Part shown: positions 25,504 to 35,486 of the stretch, in pieces | How the letters are laid out: every line of letters begins with the position of its first letter | Position numbering within the stretch: the stretch's first letter is position 1 | Origin: Echinicola jeungdonensis | GTDB taxonomy: Bacteria > Bacteroidota > Bacteroidia > Cytophagales > Cyclobacteriaceae | NCBI RefSeq assembly: GCF_030409905.1 | Contig: NZ_JAUFQT010000001.1 | Coordinates: 186,001-250,000 of the forward strand | Reading direction: 5' to 3' | DNA length: 64,000 bases | The notes under the pieces: generated by a model | The model's input: only the letters and a program-made list of their open reading frames with translations | Database searches by the model: none | Told to the model about the DNA's origin: nothing | Position numbers and translations under genes: made by a program

Positions 25504-28305
25504 TTACTGTTTGATAAACTGCTTTCGCAGCAAATGACGATTGTCATAAAGCTCAAAGATATAAAGTCCTGCTCTAATATCCTTTAATTGAAAGCCTAAA
25601 ATGTTATCATTTCCGTAATTCACCCCTTCCCTGTGGACTTTTCCATGCATATCCAGTATTCTATAGCGAAAATCCACCATATTACCCGGCACTTTCACAT
25701 GCAATTTATCTGTAGCAGGCACCGGGTATAGCTTTAATTCCTGCCCTCGCCCTCCTTTTTCGGGTATGGCTGTAATCAAATTTTCTTCTAAAATCTGCCC
25801 CTCAGGCATTGGCAAAGATTGATCTGTTAGGATATAAAATTCATTGACACCTAATTCAATTTCCTTGGAATTGCCTTCAACCTGCCATTCATCGCCGTTC
25901 AAATAATTGTACCAGGTGCCTTCAAATGGAAAAGCCAAACTCACCTGATTGGCATTGGTCAAACCAAAATTGCCGACAATGACCACATTTAACGCTTCAT
26001 CCCCTAACCAAATGGTTTTCACCTTCCCTTCAAGATCTAAACTTACATTATCTGGCTGGTTCATTACTTGATATCCATTTTTCAGCTGGATCATGGCCTT
26101 GTACAAATGAAATAGCCTTTGTCTTTCCTCATTCTCTAAATATTCCCAGTGGGTTGGCTTTATGCCCAGGCGATCATTGTTCAATTCCTCATCATAGCCC
26201 AATTCCCCAAACTGCCAGATCATTTTTGGAGCGGGAATACCAAAGTAAAAAGCTGTTAATAGCTGGTTCCGATTGATTGCATTAGGTAGGGCTTGCAGGT
26301 CCACAATGGAGCGGTCTCCAAAATTCAGGGTTTCCCACATCAACCTTTCTTCATCATGGCTTTCCATATACCCCACCAAATTATTTTCCTGCCAGGCTCT
26401 TTCCTGAAAATAGCCATAGGAAAAATCCCTGGACTGCCCTTTGGCCATCTCACGGAAGGTATGGTTCATATTGCCCCAAAGCATCAACCCATGGTCAGCA
26501 AGAATTTTTTCCTCACTATTGACAGCCAGGTGCTCCAAAATCACATAGGCCTCAGGATGGTGGGATTGGATTTCCTCATACATCCGTTTCAATAGGGCAA
26601 TCCTGGAATCATCCTTTTGGGACCATTGCTCTACATCATTCCCATAATCTTTTTGGGTAAATCCCTTGCTTAAGTCAAAACGGTACCCATCAAAATGGTA
26701 CTCCGACAACCAGTAATGGTTTACTGAATCCACCAAATCCTGGGTGTATGTACTTTCATGGTTAAAATCATAGCCCACATTAAACGGGTGTTTTGCCACG
26801 GTATTTAACCAAGGGTTTTCCGCAGTTGGAGCTCCATAATCGCCTTCATTATACAACCTGACTAATGGGCTTTGTCCAAAAGCATGATTCAATACCATAT
26901 CCAAAATGACCACCATCCCCCTTTTGTGGGCTTCATCAATCAGAGTTTTCAGGTCATCTTTGCTTCCATAATATTTATCAGGAGCAAAGAAAAAGGATGG
27001 ATTATAGCCCCAGGAAATATTTCCCTCAAACTCCATTATTGGCATCAACTCCAAAGCATTGATGCCCAGGTCCTGCAAATAGTCCAGCTTTTCAATTACG
27101 GCCTTGTAAGTCCTTCTTTCATCAAAATCCCGAACCAAAAGCTCATAAATCACCAATTCCTCAGGAGCAGGTTTTTCATAATCTGTGTATTGCCAATTAA
27201 ATTCTTCCTGAGCGGTTTGTAAAAAAGAAGCTTGGAAATTAGTCTTGTCACCTGGATAAGGCAAAAGTCCAGGATGCCTGTTTTGATCGATGATTTCCTG
27301 ATCATGATAAGGGTCGGAGATTTTGTCTGCATAAGGGTCTGCAATGCGGATATTTCCATCCACCAGGTATTGGAAAATATATTCTTTTTGAGGTTCCAGA
27401 CCAGTCAGATGGTACCAAAACAATTCCCCGTCAGGGGTTTGGTTCATTTGGTATTCGGGAAGGATTTTCCAACCATTAAAATCTCCAATTACAAAAGCAT
27501 TTTCCTTCCCGGGAGCTTCCAATACCAAAGTGGTTTCGGTGTCGGAAACGTAATTAATTCCTTTTTTAGCCCCAGCCGGTAAAGGCAACACCGGACTTTC
27601 TCCTGCTACGGTTAAATAAATAGTTTGAGTCACCGTTTCTTCACCAGCCATAGCCCGGGCTTCCACTTCAAACAATCCCGAAGAGGAAGCAGAAAAGGTA
27701 TGAGTTAAGGAAGTAGAAGAAGTGACAGTTGCCAGCTCATTGCCATTGATCGATAAGGAAATCTGTGCTTCCTGAGAAGAAATAATTTCAATTTGAAGTT
27801 CTTCCCCAATTTCCAGCAATTGGCTTTCGCTTTGGGGCTGAAGAAAGTTCAGCTCAAAACCTTGGGCCAAATCCACAAATATATCTCCATTGGAGTCAGA
27901 TTTACCCTCTTTGCTCCCATCCGCATTTCTAAATACCATTCCCAGACGGTAAATGGTTTCGCTGTTGGGATTTTCAAAAAAGGAATTTGGGGTCAGTTCA
28001 AATTCCCAGATATCCGTTTCCCCTTCCACCCGGGTCATTTGGGCAGCGGGATCATCCGTCCCCCATTCAAAAGGCACAATACTCCAAACTGTCGAGGAAG
28101 GGCTTTCTGTTACTGCTCCAATATGAATATACACTTGATCCTCCCCTTCCAATCCGGAAGTCCCCATACTGGCATCATAGATGATTTTCACACTTTGATT
28201 GGCCTCAGGAAAAGCAGGCTGGGTTTGAACCTGTGCTTTAACCTGGAAACAAAGCAACCAAAGGATAAAAACCAATATTAGATTAAGATTATTTTGAATC
28301 CTCAT
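25504..28305 (-). CDS. secreted multidomain GH13 amylase with type IX secretion sorting domain
   Basis: The 933-residue protein starts with a signal peptide (FQVKAQ-V near 24). N-terminal beta-sandwich modules (about 30-240) precede a CBM48-like segment (ENAFVIGDFNGWKI), then the GH13 catalytic domain from ELVIYELLVRDFDE onward. Catalytic motifs are VVILDMVLNHAFGQ, YRFDLSKGF (nucleophile Asp), YVILEHLAVN (acid Glu) and MESHDEERLMWE (Asp). The last 80 residues (LKLYPVPATDKLHV...GLYIFELYDNRHLLRKQFIKQ) form a type A C-terminal sorting domain, so export and surface attachment through PorU/PorV are expected. It probably begins starch or pullulan breakdown outside the cell. It is in the sus operon, 67 bp after susE. 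Confidence 0.93.
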   Translation of the reverse strand: MRIQNNLNLILVFILWLLCFQVKAQVQTQPAFPEANQSVKIIYDASMGTSGLEGEDQVYIHIGAVTESPSSTVWSIVPFEWGTDDPAAQMTRVEGETDIWEFELTPNSFFENPNSETIYRLGMVFRNADGSKEGKSDSNGDIFVDLAQGFELNFLQPQSESQLLEIGEELQIEIISSQEAQISLSINGNELATVTSSTSLTHTFSASSSGLFEVEARAMAGEETVTQTIYLTVAGESPVLPLPAGAKKGINYVSDTETTLVLEAPGKENAFVIGDFNGWKILPEYQMNQTPDGELFWYHLTGLEPQKEYIFQYLVDGNIRIADPYADKISDPYHDQEIIDQNRHPGLLPYPGDKTNFQASFLQTAQEEFNWQYTDYEKPAPEELVIYELLVRDFDERRTYKAVIEKLDYLQDLGINALELMPIMEFEGNISWGYNPSFFFAPDKYYGSKDDLKTLIDEAHKRGMVVILDMVLNHAFGQSPLVRLYNEGDYGAPTAENPWLNTVAKHPFNVGYDFNHESTYTQDLVDSVNHYWLSEYHFDGYRFDLSKGFTQKDYGNDVEQWSQKDDSRIALLKRMYEEIQSHHPEAYVILEHLAVNSEEKILADHGLMLWGNMNHTFREMAKGQSRDFSYGYFQERAWQENNLVGYMESHDEERLMWETLNFGDRSIVDLQALPNAINRNQLLTAFYFGIPAPKMIWQFGELGYDEELNNDRLGIKPTHWEYLENEERQRLFHLYKAMIQLKNGYQVMNQPDNVSLDLEGKVKTIWLGDEALNVVIVGNFGLTNANQVSLAFPFEGTWYNYLNGDEWQVEGNSKEIELGVNEFYILTDQSLPMPEGQILEENLITAIPEKGGRGQELKLYPVPATDKLHVKVPGNMVDFRYRILDMHGKVHREGVNYGNDNILGFQLKDIRAGLYIFELYDNRHLLRKQFIKQ

Positions 28306-28372
28306 TTCTGGAAAAAGACCCTCCGGGAAAACAGGCCCCAGAAGGTCAATTGGGGTTTATTTAACAGTTTTA

Positions 28373-29413
28373 TTAATTTTTCTCCAAAGTATACGTTACC
28401 TCTCCTGGGGTTTTAAAATCCATGGTGATGGTATAACTTCCAGCTTCATCTACGGAGATATCGGCTCCTCCTGCTTCTAAAACCCCATCGCCATCATCAT
28501 CCCCATAATTATTATCCCAGGCATCATTGGCCCGAAACTTCATTAATCCTGCGGTCAGGTCCGTTGTGAGTGTCAGGACATTTTCCTCTGGATCAAACTC
28601 CAGGGGAGTAGAGGAATCCCAGCCACCAGCCGTAGCATCGCCAATGATACCCCAATAAAGTGGATCAGCGATACTGAAAGTCTTATTGGCCAAGTCAACA
28701 GTCAGTTCAAAAGTACCTACACCCTCAGCCACAATATCATCTCCGTTGGCATCAAGGGTTCCATCTGCCCCATCATCACCATAATTAATATCCCAATTGG
28801 GTTCTTCATTGACCTTAAAAGCACCAGACCCTCCCAGTATATGGACAAAGCCTTCATATACCTGGTCACCATTATCATCATAGATCACCGTATTTTCATT
28901 GGCCGGATTCCAGCCTTGGTAGTCTCCGGGGATATATAATTTTGGAAACTCCAATGCCACTTTATAGGGTGTCAGGTTCATGGTTATCGTTTCTGAAAAC
29001 TCATCATCGACATCTGGGCTTACCCTTGACCTGACCCTAAATTCAACTTCAGAAGCTTCCCCGGGAGAAAGACCCTTAGTCAACAATTTTTGATTGAAAT
29101 CACCATAGTTAATTTTCGCGGGTGATTTGGAGGTCATAACTACATTGAGTGGCTCAGCAAAACCATTTCCTACCAGGTCCATTTGAACGGTATAAGTTAC
29201 TGCTGCGGAAAACCCGTAATCCACTTCCTCAAACTCAAAGGAAACTTCTTCCATTTCCTGTTCTGAGGTAAGGGTTAAGGAAGTGCCTGAGGAAGGCGTC
29301 ATCAATACCGGAGCAGAAGGGTCCGACTTGATTACAGGATCCAGGGCATCTGTGCAGGACCAGGCCATCAACAGGGCTAGTCCAAGAAATATATTTTGAT
29401 AGATACTTTTCAT
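28373..29413 (-). CDS. susE: SusE-type outer-membrane starch-binding lipoprotein
   Basis: The 346-residue lipoprotein (LLMAWSC, Cys20) has the N-terminal SusE domain (about 25-140, SDPSAPVLMTPSSGTSLTL). Two tandem carbohydrate-binding modules follow, which repeat each other: NWDINYGDDGADG near 215 and AWDNNYGDDDGDG near 315. In the family these modules bind maltooligosaccharides on the outer face of the outer membrane. It follows susD in the same transcript after a stable hairpin. SusF, often the next gene, is missing here and is replaced by the secreted amylase. Confidence 0.9.
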   Translation of the reverse strand: MKSIYQNIFLGLALLMAWSCTDALDPVIKSDPSAPVLMTPSSGTSLTLTSEQEMEEVSFEFEEVDYGFSAAVTYTVQMDLVGNGFAEPLNVVMTSKSPAKINYGDFNQKLLTKGLSPGEASEVEFRVRSRVSPDVDDEFSETITMNLTPYKVALEFPKLYIPGDYQGWNPANENTVIYDDNGDQVYEGFVHILGGSGAFKVNEEPNWDINYGDDGADGTLDANGDDIVAEGVGTFELTVDLANKTFSIADPLYWGIIGDATAGGWDSSTPLEFDPEENVLTLTTDLTAGLMKFRANDAWDNNYGDDDGDGVLEAGGADISVDEAGSYTITMDFKTPGEVTYTLEKN

Positions 29414-29453
29414 TATATCAATTTTTTAGGTTAAAGGGAATTTATCATTGACG

Positions 29454-29499
29454 TTATAATTTGGGAATGCAGCATCTACCTTCTGCATTCCCAATTATT
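29454..29499 (-). promoter_or_regulatory. stable intercistronic hairpin between susD and susE
   Basis: GGGAATGCAG and CTGCATTCCC pair perfectly around ten bases, and the stem extends through AATAATT/AATTAT-like flanks. On the minus strand it is followed by AACGTCAATG, not by T, so a transcript stabiliser or attenuator between susD and susE is more likely than a terminator. Confidence 0.65.
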
Positions 29500-29506
29500 G
29501 AAGGGA

Positions 29507-31096
29507 TTAATACCCTTCATTTTGCTCCAACCGGGGATTGGCGGTCAGGTCTGCTGCTGGAAGTGGATAGAGATCCCTATAATCCTCCACGGCATTTCCT
29601 TCAAAGGTTCCGCCTTTCCATTGCCAGATATAATCAGCTGAAGTAAACCGGCCAAACCGGACCAAATCGGTCCTGCGATGGCCTTCCCATTTCAGTTCCC
29701 TGGCTCTTTCATCCAGGATAAAATCCAAATTAAGTTGGCCAGCTGTTATATTCCCGGAAGCATCTCCATAGGCACGTTCACGGAGTTCATTGATATAGGC
29801 CAAAGCCTGAGCTTCACCTCCACCAGAACCTCCTCTCAATACAGCTTCAGCATACATCAAATAGGCATCAGCCAATCGGAACAGGGGAAAGTCAGTATCC
29901 ACCTGATCATTGCCGGGACTGGAACCCCTTTGACCTTCACGGGTAACATTTTTGTATTTTATTACAGCATATCCATCCTGAAAAATGGCAACATCCTCAA
30001 TATCCAAATTTTGTTCCTCCGTATGAAAAAGCCCTCTTGCATCTGGAGAACCATCAGTACCTGGATAAAGCTGAACCACTTCCGGGCGGGTACGCAAACC
30101 TTGCCACCCACCTGGGATACCAAACTCTTCCCGGTCCATAGTACCTCCGACGGCTGCATTGACCAAGAAGGTGGTCCCACCAAAGCTGGTCGTATTTACC
30201 CCATCAAAGGCTACAGGGAAAATCAGTTCTTCAGATAAATGATTATCGGCCAGAAACAAGTGGTTATAATTGGGTTCCAGAGAATAGCCACTTCCGATCA
30301 CCTGGTTCAGGTAAGTAATGGCATCGGTGTACCTGTCCTCTCCTATGTACACTTCAGCATTTAGGTATAGTTTGGCCAGGAGCATCCAGGCAGCGGCCTT
30401 ATCCGCCCTGGCATATTCATTTTGGCGGGCATCCACCAAGTTTGGAAGGATGTCCAGCAATTCACTTTCCACATAAGCAAATAAATCTGCCCTGTTGGTT
30501 TGCTCAGGGAAATATGCCCCTACCCCATCTTCTTCAGTTACGAAAGGCACATTGCCAAACATATCCAAAGCATGATAGTAACTCAATGCTCTCAGGAACC
30601 TGGCTTCAGCTCTATACAACCTTGTAGTTTCCAGATCGGCATCAACAATTCCCCGTGCAGCAAGTTTATCATCACTGGTTTCCCGGATAAATTCATTGGC
30701 TAGGGAAATTTGATAAAAAATCCTATAGTACATGGCCGCAACAAAGCCATTATCCGAAGACCACTGCATCGTATTCAGTGTAGGCAGCCCTTCATCATTC
30801 CAGGCAATAATGGCCTCATCGGTGGGCAATTCCTGTAGCTTCCAATAAGCCCTGATATAGGTGGAAGCTCCTTCGTCGAGCCCACTGATATCCGGATCTC
30901 CTGCTGGGCCTTGCTGGCCACTTACTGCCAGGCCTCCATACAGTTTTGCTAAAACATTTTTGTAATTACCAAAGTCTTCATACACTTGGATAGAAGTCAC
31001 CTCATTATAAGGCTCCAGATCCAAATCATTACAGGCGGCAAAAGGTAGAAGTAGTACACATACCATCGCCCATTTATATATCCAATTCAATTTCAT
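29507..31096 (-). CDS. susD: SusD/RagB family nutrient-binding outer-membrane lipoprotein
   Basis: The 529-residue lipoprotein (LLPFAAC, Cys22) forms the lid of the SusCD transporter and binds glycan at the cell surface. Typical features are the N-terminal NDLDLEPYNEV after the Cys and the helical TPR-like core (YRAEARFLRALSYYHALDMFGNVPFV). The C-terminal block FILDERARELKWEGHRRTDLVRFG ends near LYPLPAADLTANPRLEQNEGY. It is 18 bp downstream of susC and upstream of susE. Starch specificity is inferred from the surrounding GH13, GH31 and SusE genes. Confidence 0.95.
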   Translation of the reverse strand: MKLNWIYKWAMVCVLLLPFAACNDLDLEPYNEVTSIQVYEDFGNYKNVLAKLYGGLAVSGQQGPAGDPDISGLDEGASTYIRAYWKLQELPTDEAIIAWNDEGLPTLNTMQWSSDNGFVAAMYYRIFYQISLANEFIRETSDDKLAARGIVDADLETTRLYRAEARFLRALSYYHALDMFGNVPFVTEEDGVGAYFPEQTNRADLFAYVESELLDILPNLVDARQNEYARADKAAAWMLLAKLYLNAEVYIGEDRYTDAITYLNQVIGSGYSLEPNYNHLFLADNHLSEELIFPVAFDGVNTTSFGGTTFLVNAAVGGTMDREEFGIPGGWQGLRTRPEVVQLYPGTDGSPDARGLFHTEEQNLDIEDVAIFQDGYAVIKYKNVTREGQRGSSPGNDQVDTDFPLFRLADAYLMYAEAVLRGGSGGGEAQALAYINELRERAYGDASGNITAGQLNLDFILDERARELKWEGHRRTDLVRFGRFTSADYIWQWKGGTFEGNAVEDYRDLYPLPAADLTANPRLEQNEGY

Positions 31097-31114
31097 GTTA
31101 TTCGGGTTTTTAGG

Positions 31115-34087
31115 TTAAAAGGAGAAGTTTAGGCCAAAGGAATAAATTCGGGGTACCGGATAGAAATTATTATCTATACCTCCCCCAGTGTTATTATCCA
31201 CTCCTGGGGAAATCTCTGGACTCACCCCGTTATAATCCGTGATGACAAAGACGTTTTGAACGGTTGCATTGGCTTTTAAGCCCACAGACGAGCCAAAGAT
31301 TTTTCCAAAATCATAACCCAATGAGAGGTTTTGCATCCTGATAAAGGAAGCATCCTCCAGATAATAGTCAGACCTTAGGTTATAATTCTGGAAATTGGTC
31401 CTCAATACATCTACCGGCATATTGTTCAGGTAATCAGGAAACCTCAAGCTTTGGTAAGCCGCATTGGCAGAATGGACATTATTATAAGCCTTGTTTCCTA
31501 TGTTTCCCCGAAGGGAGAATGCCAACGACCAACCTTTGTACCTTGTAGATGAGTTAAACCCAAAGAAATGTTTTGCATTGGGATAACCATTTCTGATAAG
31601 ATCCTCGGCATTGATCAGCCCATCTCCATTTTGGTCTACATACAAATCCTCTATGGGATTGCCCTCATTATCATATACTTGCTCATAGACATAAAAGGCA
31701 TTTGGCTGGAATCCAACAGTATGAACCTGAATGGTATTTCCGGTCCCACCACTAATTCCACCTACCAATATTCCTTCTGCATCTTCCTCCACATTACTTA
31801 AGCTGGTAATAGTGCTTTCATTGTAAGTATAATTGGCACCAATGTCCCAATTCAAATTGGCATTTTTGACCACATTATAATTGATCCCAAATTCAACACC
31901 TTTGTTTTCTATGCTTCCCACATTGGTAAATAAGCGGTTAGTCAAGTTTGTACCGGCGGGAACGGGAATTTCTGCTAACAGATCATCGGTCTTTTTAAAA
32001 TAATAATCGAGGGTACCATACAACTTGCCGTTCCAGAACTCATAATCGATTCCTATATTATAGGTGGTGGTTTCCTCCCACTTGATGTCGGAATCATAAC
32101 CTTCCGGCCGCAGGGTGGTGTAGTAACTGTCTCCTAATATATACCTGGAGGCATCATCACTCTGAACATAGCGTGGCAAATAAGGGAAATAAGACCCGAT
32201 ATCCTGCTGCCCTGTTACTCCATACCCCAACCGCAATTTCAGGTCGGAAAGTGTTTCATTGGCCTTCAGGAAATTCTCCTCACTTACACGCCAAGCTGCT
32301 GCCAGTGATGGGAAAATTCCCCATCTATTATCCGGGTTAAACCGGGAAGAACCATCTGCCCTTACCGTAGCCGTAAAGAGGTATTTGTCATTTAAGTTAT
32401 AATTGACCCTTCCAAAATAGGAGATCAATCGGTATTGGGGCCTGGTTTCTATGCCTGCAGGTTCCAGCACTTCTCCTTCCTCGTTGACCCTTTCAAAAGT
32501 AGGATTGATGGTAAGAAAATCCTGGAAGGAATATCCAGCTGTTGCATTGATACTTCCGGCAGATTTGAAATCCCTGGCATAATTGAAGTAAAAATCAACC
32601 AGGAAATTTTCTTTGGACTGCTCATAATGGTCAATGGATCCTCCCTCATTGAATCCTGCTGCAGAAGAGGAAGGAATGACAATATCTCCTTCACTGGAAG
32701 TAATATCATAACCCAGGTTCAGATTGGCTTTCAGGCCGTCCACAAATGGGAGATCATAATTCAGCTGAAGGTTACCAATACTTCTTTTCACCTCACCCTG
32801 ATCATTTTTTTGCATCAATAATCCCAAGGGGTTTCTTGGTGCCAGTGTTTGTGGAGTTCCATTATCATTGGTCCACTCACAAAAGCCTCCCAGTCCATCA
32901 GTATCATAAACCGGCTTGGTTGGATCAAATGCAGCTGCAGCTCCAATAGCATCCTGGTTGGCAAACCTGCTTTTGGTCAATACTCCTTTTACATTGAAAT
33001 TCACATGCAAGCGGTCATCAAAAAAGGAAGGGTTCAAATTTAAGCTGGCAGAAGTCCTTTCCAAATTATCAGTTCTTAGGATTCCATCCTGGTTCAGATA
33101 ACCAACCGATACCCGGAAGGGCAACACTTCTTTCAGTGCCCCGGTGACACTGACATTATTATCATAACTGATAGCATCCTGATAAATGACATCCTGCCAA
33201 TCAGTATTGGCATCACCCACCAATGCTTGTTGGGAAGGAGAAGCCTGTTCTTCCACCACAGTCCTAAACTGATCTGCCGAAAGTAAGTCCACAGTATTGT
33301 TCACCCTGGAAAGTGAAACAAGGGAACTTGCATTCACCCTGGTTTGCTGACCTGCTTTTCCTTTTCGGGTTGTAATCAAAACTACCCCATTAGATGCCCT
33401 TGAACCATAAATAGCGGTGGCTGAGGCATCTTTTAAAATATCAAAAGTGGCAATATCATTGGGGTTCAGAAAACTTAGAGGATTGGCCGCACCTGAAACC
33501 GTGGAATTATCAATTGGAACACCATCTATTACAATCAAAGGATCATTGGAAGCATTCAAGGAAGACCCTCCGCGGATCCTGATTTTCCCCCCGGAACCAG
33601 GCGAGCCGCCATTGGGTGTAATCTGTACCCCGGCCACCTTTCCGGTGATCAATTCTTCAGGATTGGTTACCTGTCCGGCATTAAAGTCATCCCGGACCAC
33701 AGAACCAACAGAACCTGTAAGATCCGATTTCTTTTGAGTACCATATCCAACCACGACGACTTCGTCCAGTTGTTTGGTATTTCCCTGCAGTTCCACATCA
33801 ATAGTGGATTTATTTCCTACTTGAATTTCCTTGGCATCATAACCAATAAAGGAAAACACTAAAATATCCTCTGAACTTTGGATATCAATACTATAATTTC
33901 CATCCATACCGGTAGTGGTACCTTTGGCGGTCCCTTTGATCAGAACATTCACAAAGGGAAGAGTTTCTCCAGTTTCTGCATCTCTGACGGTTCCACCTAC
34001 TGTTTGGGCCTGGGCATTTCCCCCATACCCCAGCAACATTGTTAAGGATACCAATACTACCTTTATTAAGGTATAACTGTTTTTCAT
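31115..34087 (-). CDS. susC: SusC/RagA family TonB-linked outer-membrane transporter
   Basis: The 990-residue protein has a signal peptide (GYGGNAQA-Q), a carboxypeptidase-regulatory-like domain (about 28-110) and then the SusC hallmark VVVVGYGTQKKSDLTGSVG. A TonB plug and a 22-stranded barrel follow, ending IYSFGLNFSF. With SusD it imports maltooligosaccharides across the outer membrane at the expense of TonB energy. It is the first gene of the leftward operon. The 367 bp upstream separate it from the divergent LacI gene and contain paired AAACGT sites, which probably govern its expression. Confidence 0.95.
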   Translation of the reverse strand: MKNSYTLIKVVLVSLTMLLGYGGNAQAQTVGGTVRDAETGETLPFVNVLIKGTAKGTTTGMDGNYSIDIQSSEDILVFSFIGYDAKEIQVGNKSTIDVELQGNTKQLDEVVVVGYGTQKKSDLTGSVGSVVRDDFNAGQVTNPEELITGKVAGVQITPNGGSPGSGGKIRIRGGSSLNASNDPLIVIDGVPIDNSTVSGAANPLSFLNPNDIATFDILKDASATAIYGSRASNGVVLITTRKGKAGQQTRVNASSLVSLSRVNNTVDLLSADQFRTVVEEQASPSQQALVGDANTDWQDVIYQDAISYDNNVSVTGALKEVLPFRVSVGYLNQDGILRTDNLERTSASLNLNPSFFDDRLHVNFNVKGVLTKSRFANQDAIGAAAAFDPTKPVYDTDGLGGFCEWTNDNGTPQTLAPRNPLGLLMQKNDQGEVKRSIGNLQLNYDLPFVDGLKANLNLGYDITSSEGDIVIPSSSAAGFNEGGSIDHYEQSKENFLVDFYFNYARDFKSAGSINATAGYSFQDFLTINPTFERVNEEGEVLEPAGIETRPQYRLISYFGRVNYNLNDKYLFTATVRADGSSRFNPDNRWGIFPSLAAAWRVSEENFLKANETLSDLKLRLGYGVTGQQDIGSYFPYLPRYVQSDDASRYILGDSYYTTLRPEGYDSDIKWEETTTYNIGIDYEFWNGKLYGTLDYYFKKTDDLLAEIPVPAGTNLTNRLFTNVGSIENKGVEFGINYNVVKNANLNWDIGANYTYNESTITSLSNVEEDAEGILVGGISGGTGNTIQVHTVGFQPNAFYVYEQVYDNEGNPIEDLYVDQNGDGLINAEDLIRNGYPNAKHFFGFNSSTRYKGWSLAFSLRGNIGNKAYNNVHSANAAYQSLRFPDYLNNMPVDVLRTNFQNYNLRSDYYLEDASFIRMQNLSLGYDFGKIFGSSVGLKANATVQNVFVITDYNGVSPEISPGVDNNTGGGIDNNFYPVPRIYSFGLNFSF

Positions 34088-34290
34088 AATTTTTTGGGTT
34101 TAGGATTAATCGTTAATTAGAGTTTTCAATAATTTCTTTAAATATTAATATTAAAATCTTTTTTCCCGGGATTAGGTTTATGCAATTCCAATGTCTCAAT
34201 CCCGGCTTCCTGCTGCTTTCTATTAATAATTTACTCACAAAATCAGCCCTTAACAAGCTTACAAGGAGAAAATTCAGGAGTATTTTTTAT

Positions 34291-34315
34291 GCAAACGTCA
34301 CCGCAAACGTTTTCC
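34291..34315. promoter_or_regulatory. candidate LacI-family operator pair
   Basis: GCAAACGT occurs twice, at 34291-34298 and 34303-34310, twelve bases apart, the second copy completing the palindrome AAACGTTT (34305-34312). LacI-family proteins usually bind palindromes with a central CG. The pair lies between susC and the LacI gene, and I did not see it upstream of other genes in the window. Confidence 0.6.
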
Positions 34316-34363
34316 ATGGGTTAAAAAATTTATAACAAAAAAGTACAATTACCACTAAAAATC

Positions 34364-34371
34364 TATTTTTG
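34364..34371 (+). promoter_or_regulatory. Bacteroidota -7 promoter element for the LacI regulator
   Basis: TATTTTTG fits TAnnTTTG and lies 83 bp before the LacI ATG and about 50 bp after the candidate operators. No good -33 box is visible. Confidence 0.4.
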
Positions 34372-34454
34372 CTTCTTGAAGGATTTTTAATGGGATTGAT
34401 TTATTAACCCGACAAAAAACTTATATTAGAATCTTAGAAAAATCTAAAAAAATC

Positions 34455-35486
34455 ATGAAACTAGGACAAGTCACCATAAAGGACATCGCCAAAGCTTTGA
34501 ACATTTCCTCCTCCACCGTTTCCAGGGCATTGAAGGATTACCCCGGTATTAGCGAGGAAACCAAATCAAGGGTAAAAGCCTTGGCTAAGGAAATGAACTA
34601 CCGGCCAAATGCGGTGGCTTTGAGTCTTAGAAAAAGTAAATCCCACACGATTGGGGTAATTATTCCGGAAGTAGTCCACTTTTTCTTTAGTACGGTAATC
34701 AGCGGCATTGAAGAAGTGGCTTATGCAAATGGTTATAATGTAATTCTATGTCAAACCAATGAGAAGGTAGAAAGGGAGATTTCCAGCGTGGACACTATCA
34801 TTTCAAATCAAATTGATGGCCTTTTGGTCAGTTATTCCAAGGAGACCACTGACTTTTCCCATTTTCAAAAACTCATTGATTATGATTACCCGGTCGTATT
34901 TTTTGATAGAGCGCCTGAGTTGGGAGATGTGGTAAATGTAACCGTAAATGATTTTTCGGGAGCTTATCAGGCTGTGCAACACCTTATATCGCAAGGATAC
35001 CGGGAAATCCTTCATCTTGCCGGGCCAAAAAACCTATTGATTAGCAAAAACAGAAAAGAAGGCTACCAGGCAGCCCTAAAAGATGCAGGTCTGGAAATTA
35101 GGGAAGATCGGATCATTGAATGCCCATTGGGTACTCCGGAAGAAAGTGAAGAAATTTGCCTTAAATTATTTTCTGATCCTAATGAGAGGCCGGATGCTGT
35201 CTTCTCTTCAAATGATATCGCTGCTTTAGGAGCCCTAAAGGCCATCAAATCCCTGGGGCTAGAAGTTCCAAAAGATGTGGGAGTCGTGGGATTCAGCAAT
35301 TGGCAGTTTGCCTCTATGATTGACCCACCCCTATCCACTGTTTCTCAACCGGGTTTTCAAATGGGGGAAAAAGCCGCCCAATTGCTTTTGGAAATGATAG
35401 ATCAAAAAGAGGCAAAGCCAACCCAAGGAAAAGAAGTGGTTTTGGAAACGGAATTAATCGTAAGGGGCTCATCTCAGAGGAAATAA
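34455..35486 (+). CDS. LacI-family transcriptional regulator of the starch/maltose locus
   Basis: The 343-residue regulator has the helix-turn-helix VTIKDIAKALNISSSTVSRAL at 6-26, a hinge helix (NYRPNAVALSLRK) and a periplasmic-binding-protein-like sensor domain (60-343) with VGVVGFSNWQFASMIDPPLST near the end. In the family, binding of a sugar releases or increases DNA binding. It is divergent from susC and the first of four rightward genes, so it very likely senses a maltooligosaccharide and controls both arms. This differs from Bacteroides, where SusR (a two-domain activator of another family) does the job. The effector is unknown. Confidence 0.93.
   Translation: MKLGQVTIKDIAKALNISSSTVSRALKDYPGISEETKSRVKALAKEMNYRPNAVALSLRKSKSHTIGVIIPEVVHFFFSTVISGIEEVAYANGYNVILCQTNEKVEREISSVDTIISNQIDGLLVSYSKETTDFSHFQKLIDYDYPVVFFDRAPELGDVVNVTVNDFSGAYQAVQHLISQGYREILHLAGPKNLLISKNRKEGYQAALKDAGLEIREDRIIECPLGTPEESEEICLKLFSDPNERPDAVFSSNDIAALGALKAIKSLGLEVPKDVGVVGFSNWQFASMIDPPLSTVSQPGFQMGEKAAQLLLEMIDQKEAKPTQGKEVVLETELIVRGSSQRK

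Larger units (their letters stand above)
34088..34454. promoter_or_regulatory. divergent promoter region between susC and the LacI regulator
   Basis: The 367-bp region drives the two halves of the starch locus in opposite directions. It contains candidate LacI operators (34291-34315) and a plus-strand TAnnTTTG element (34364-34371). On the minus strand I could not pick out an unambiguous -7 element for susC. The rest is AT-rich. Confidence 0.6.

Noticed and set aside
34455..35486. The LacI-family gene as a general catabolite regulator (CcpA-like)
   Set aside because: Its divergent position next to susC and co-orientation with maltose genes point to a local, pathway-specific role; CcpA-type control is not established in Bacteroidota.
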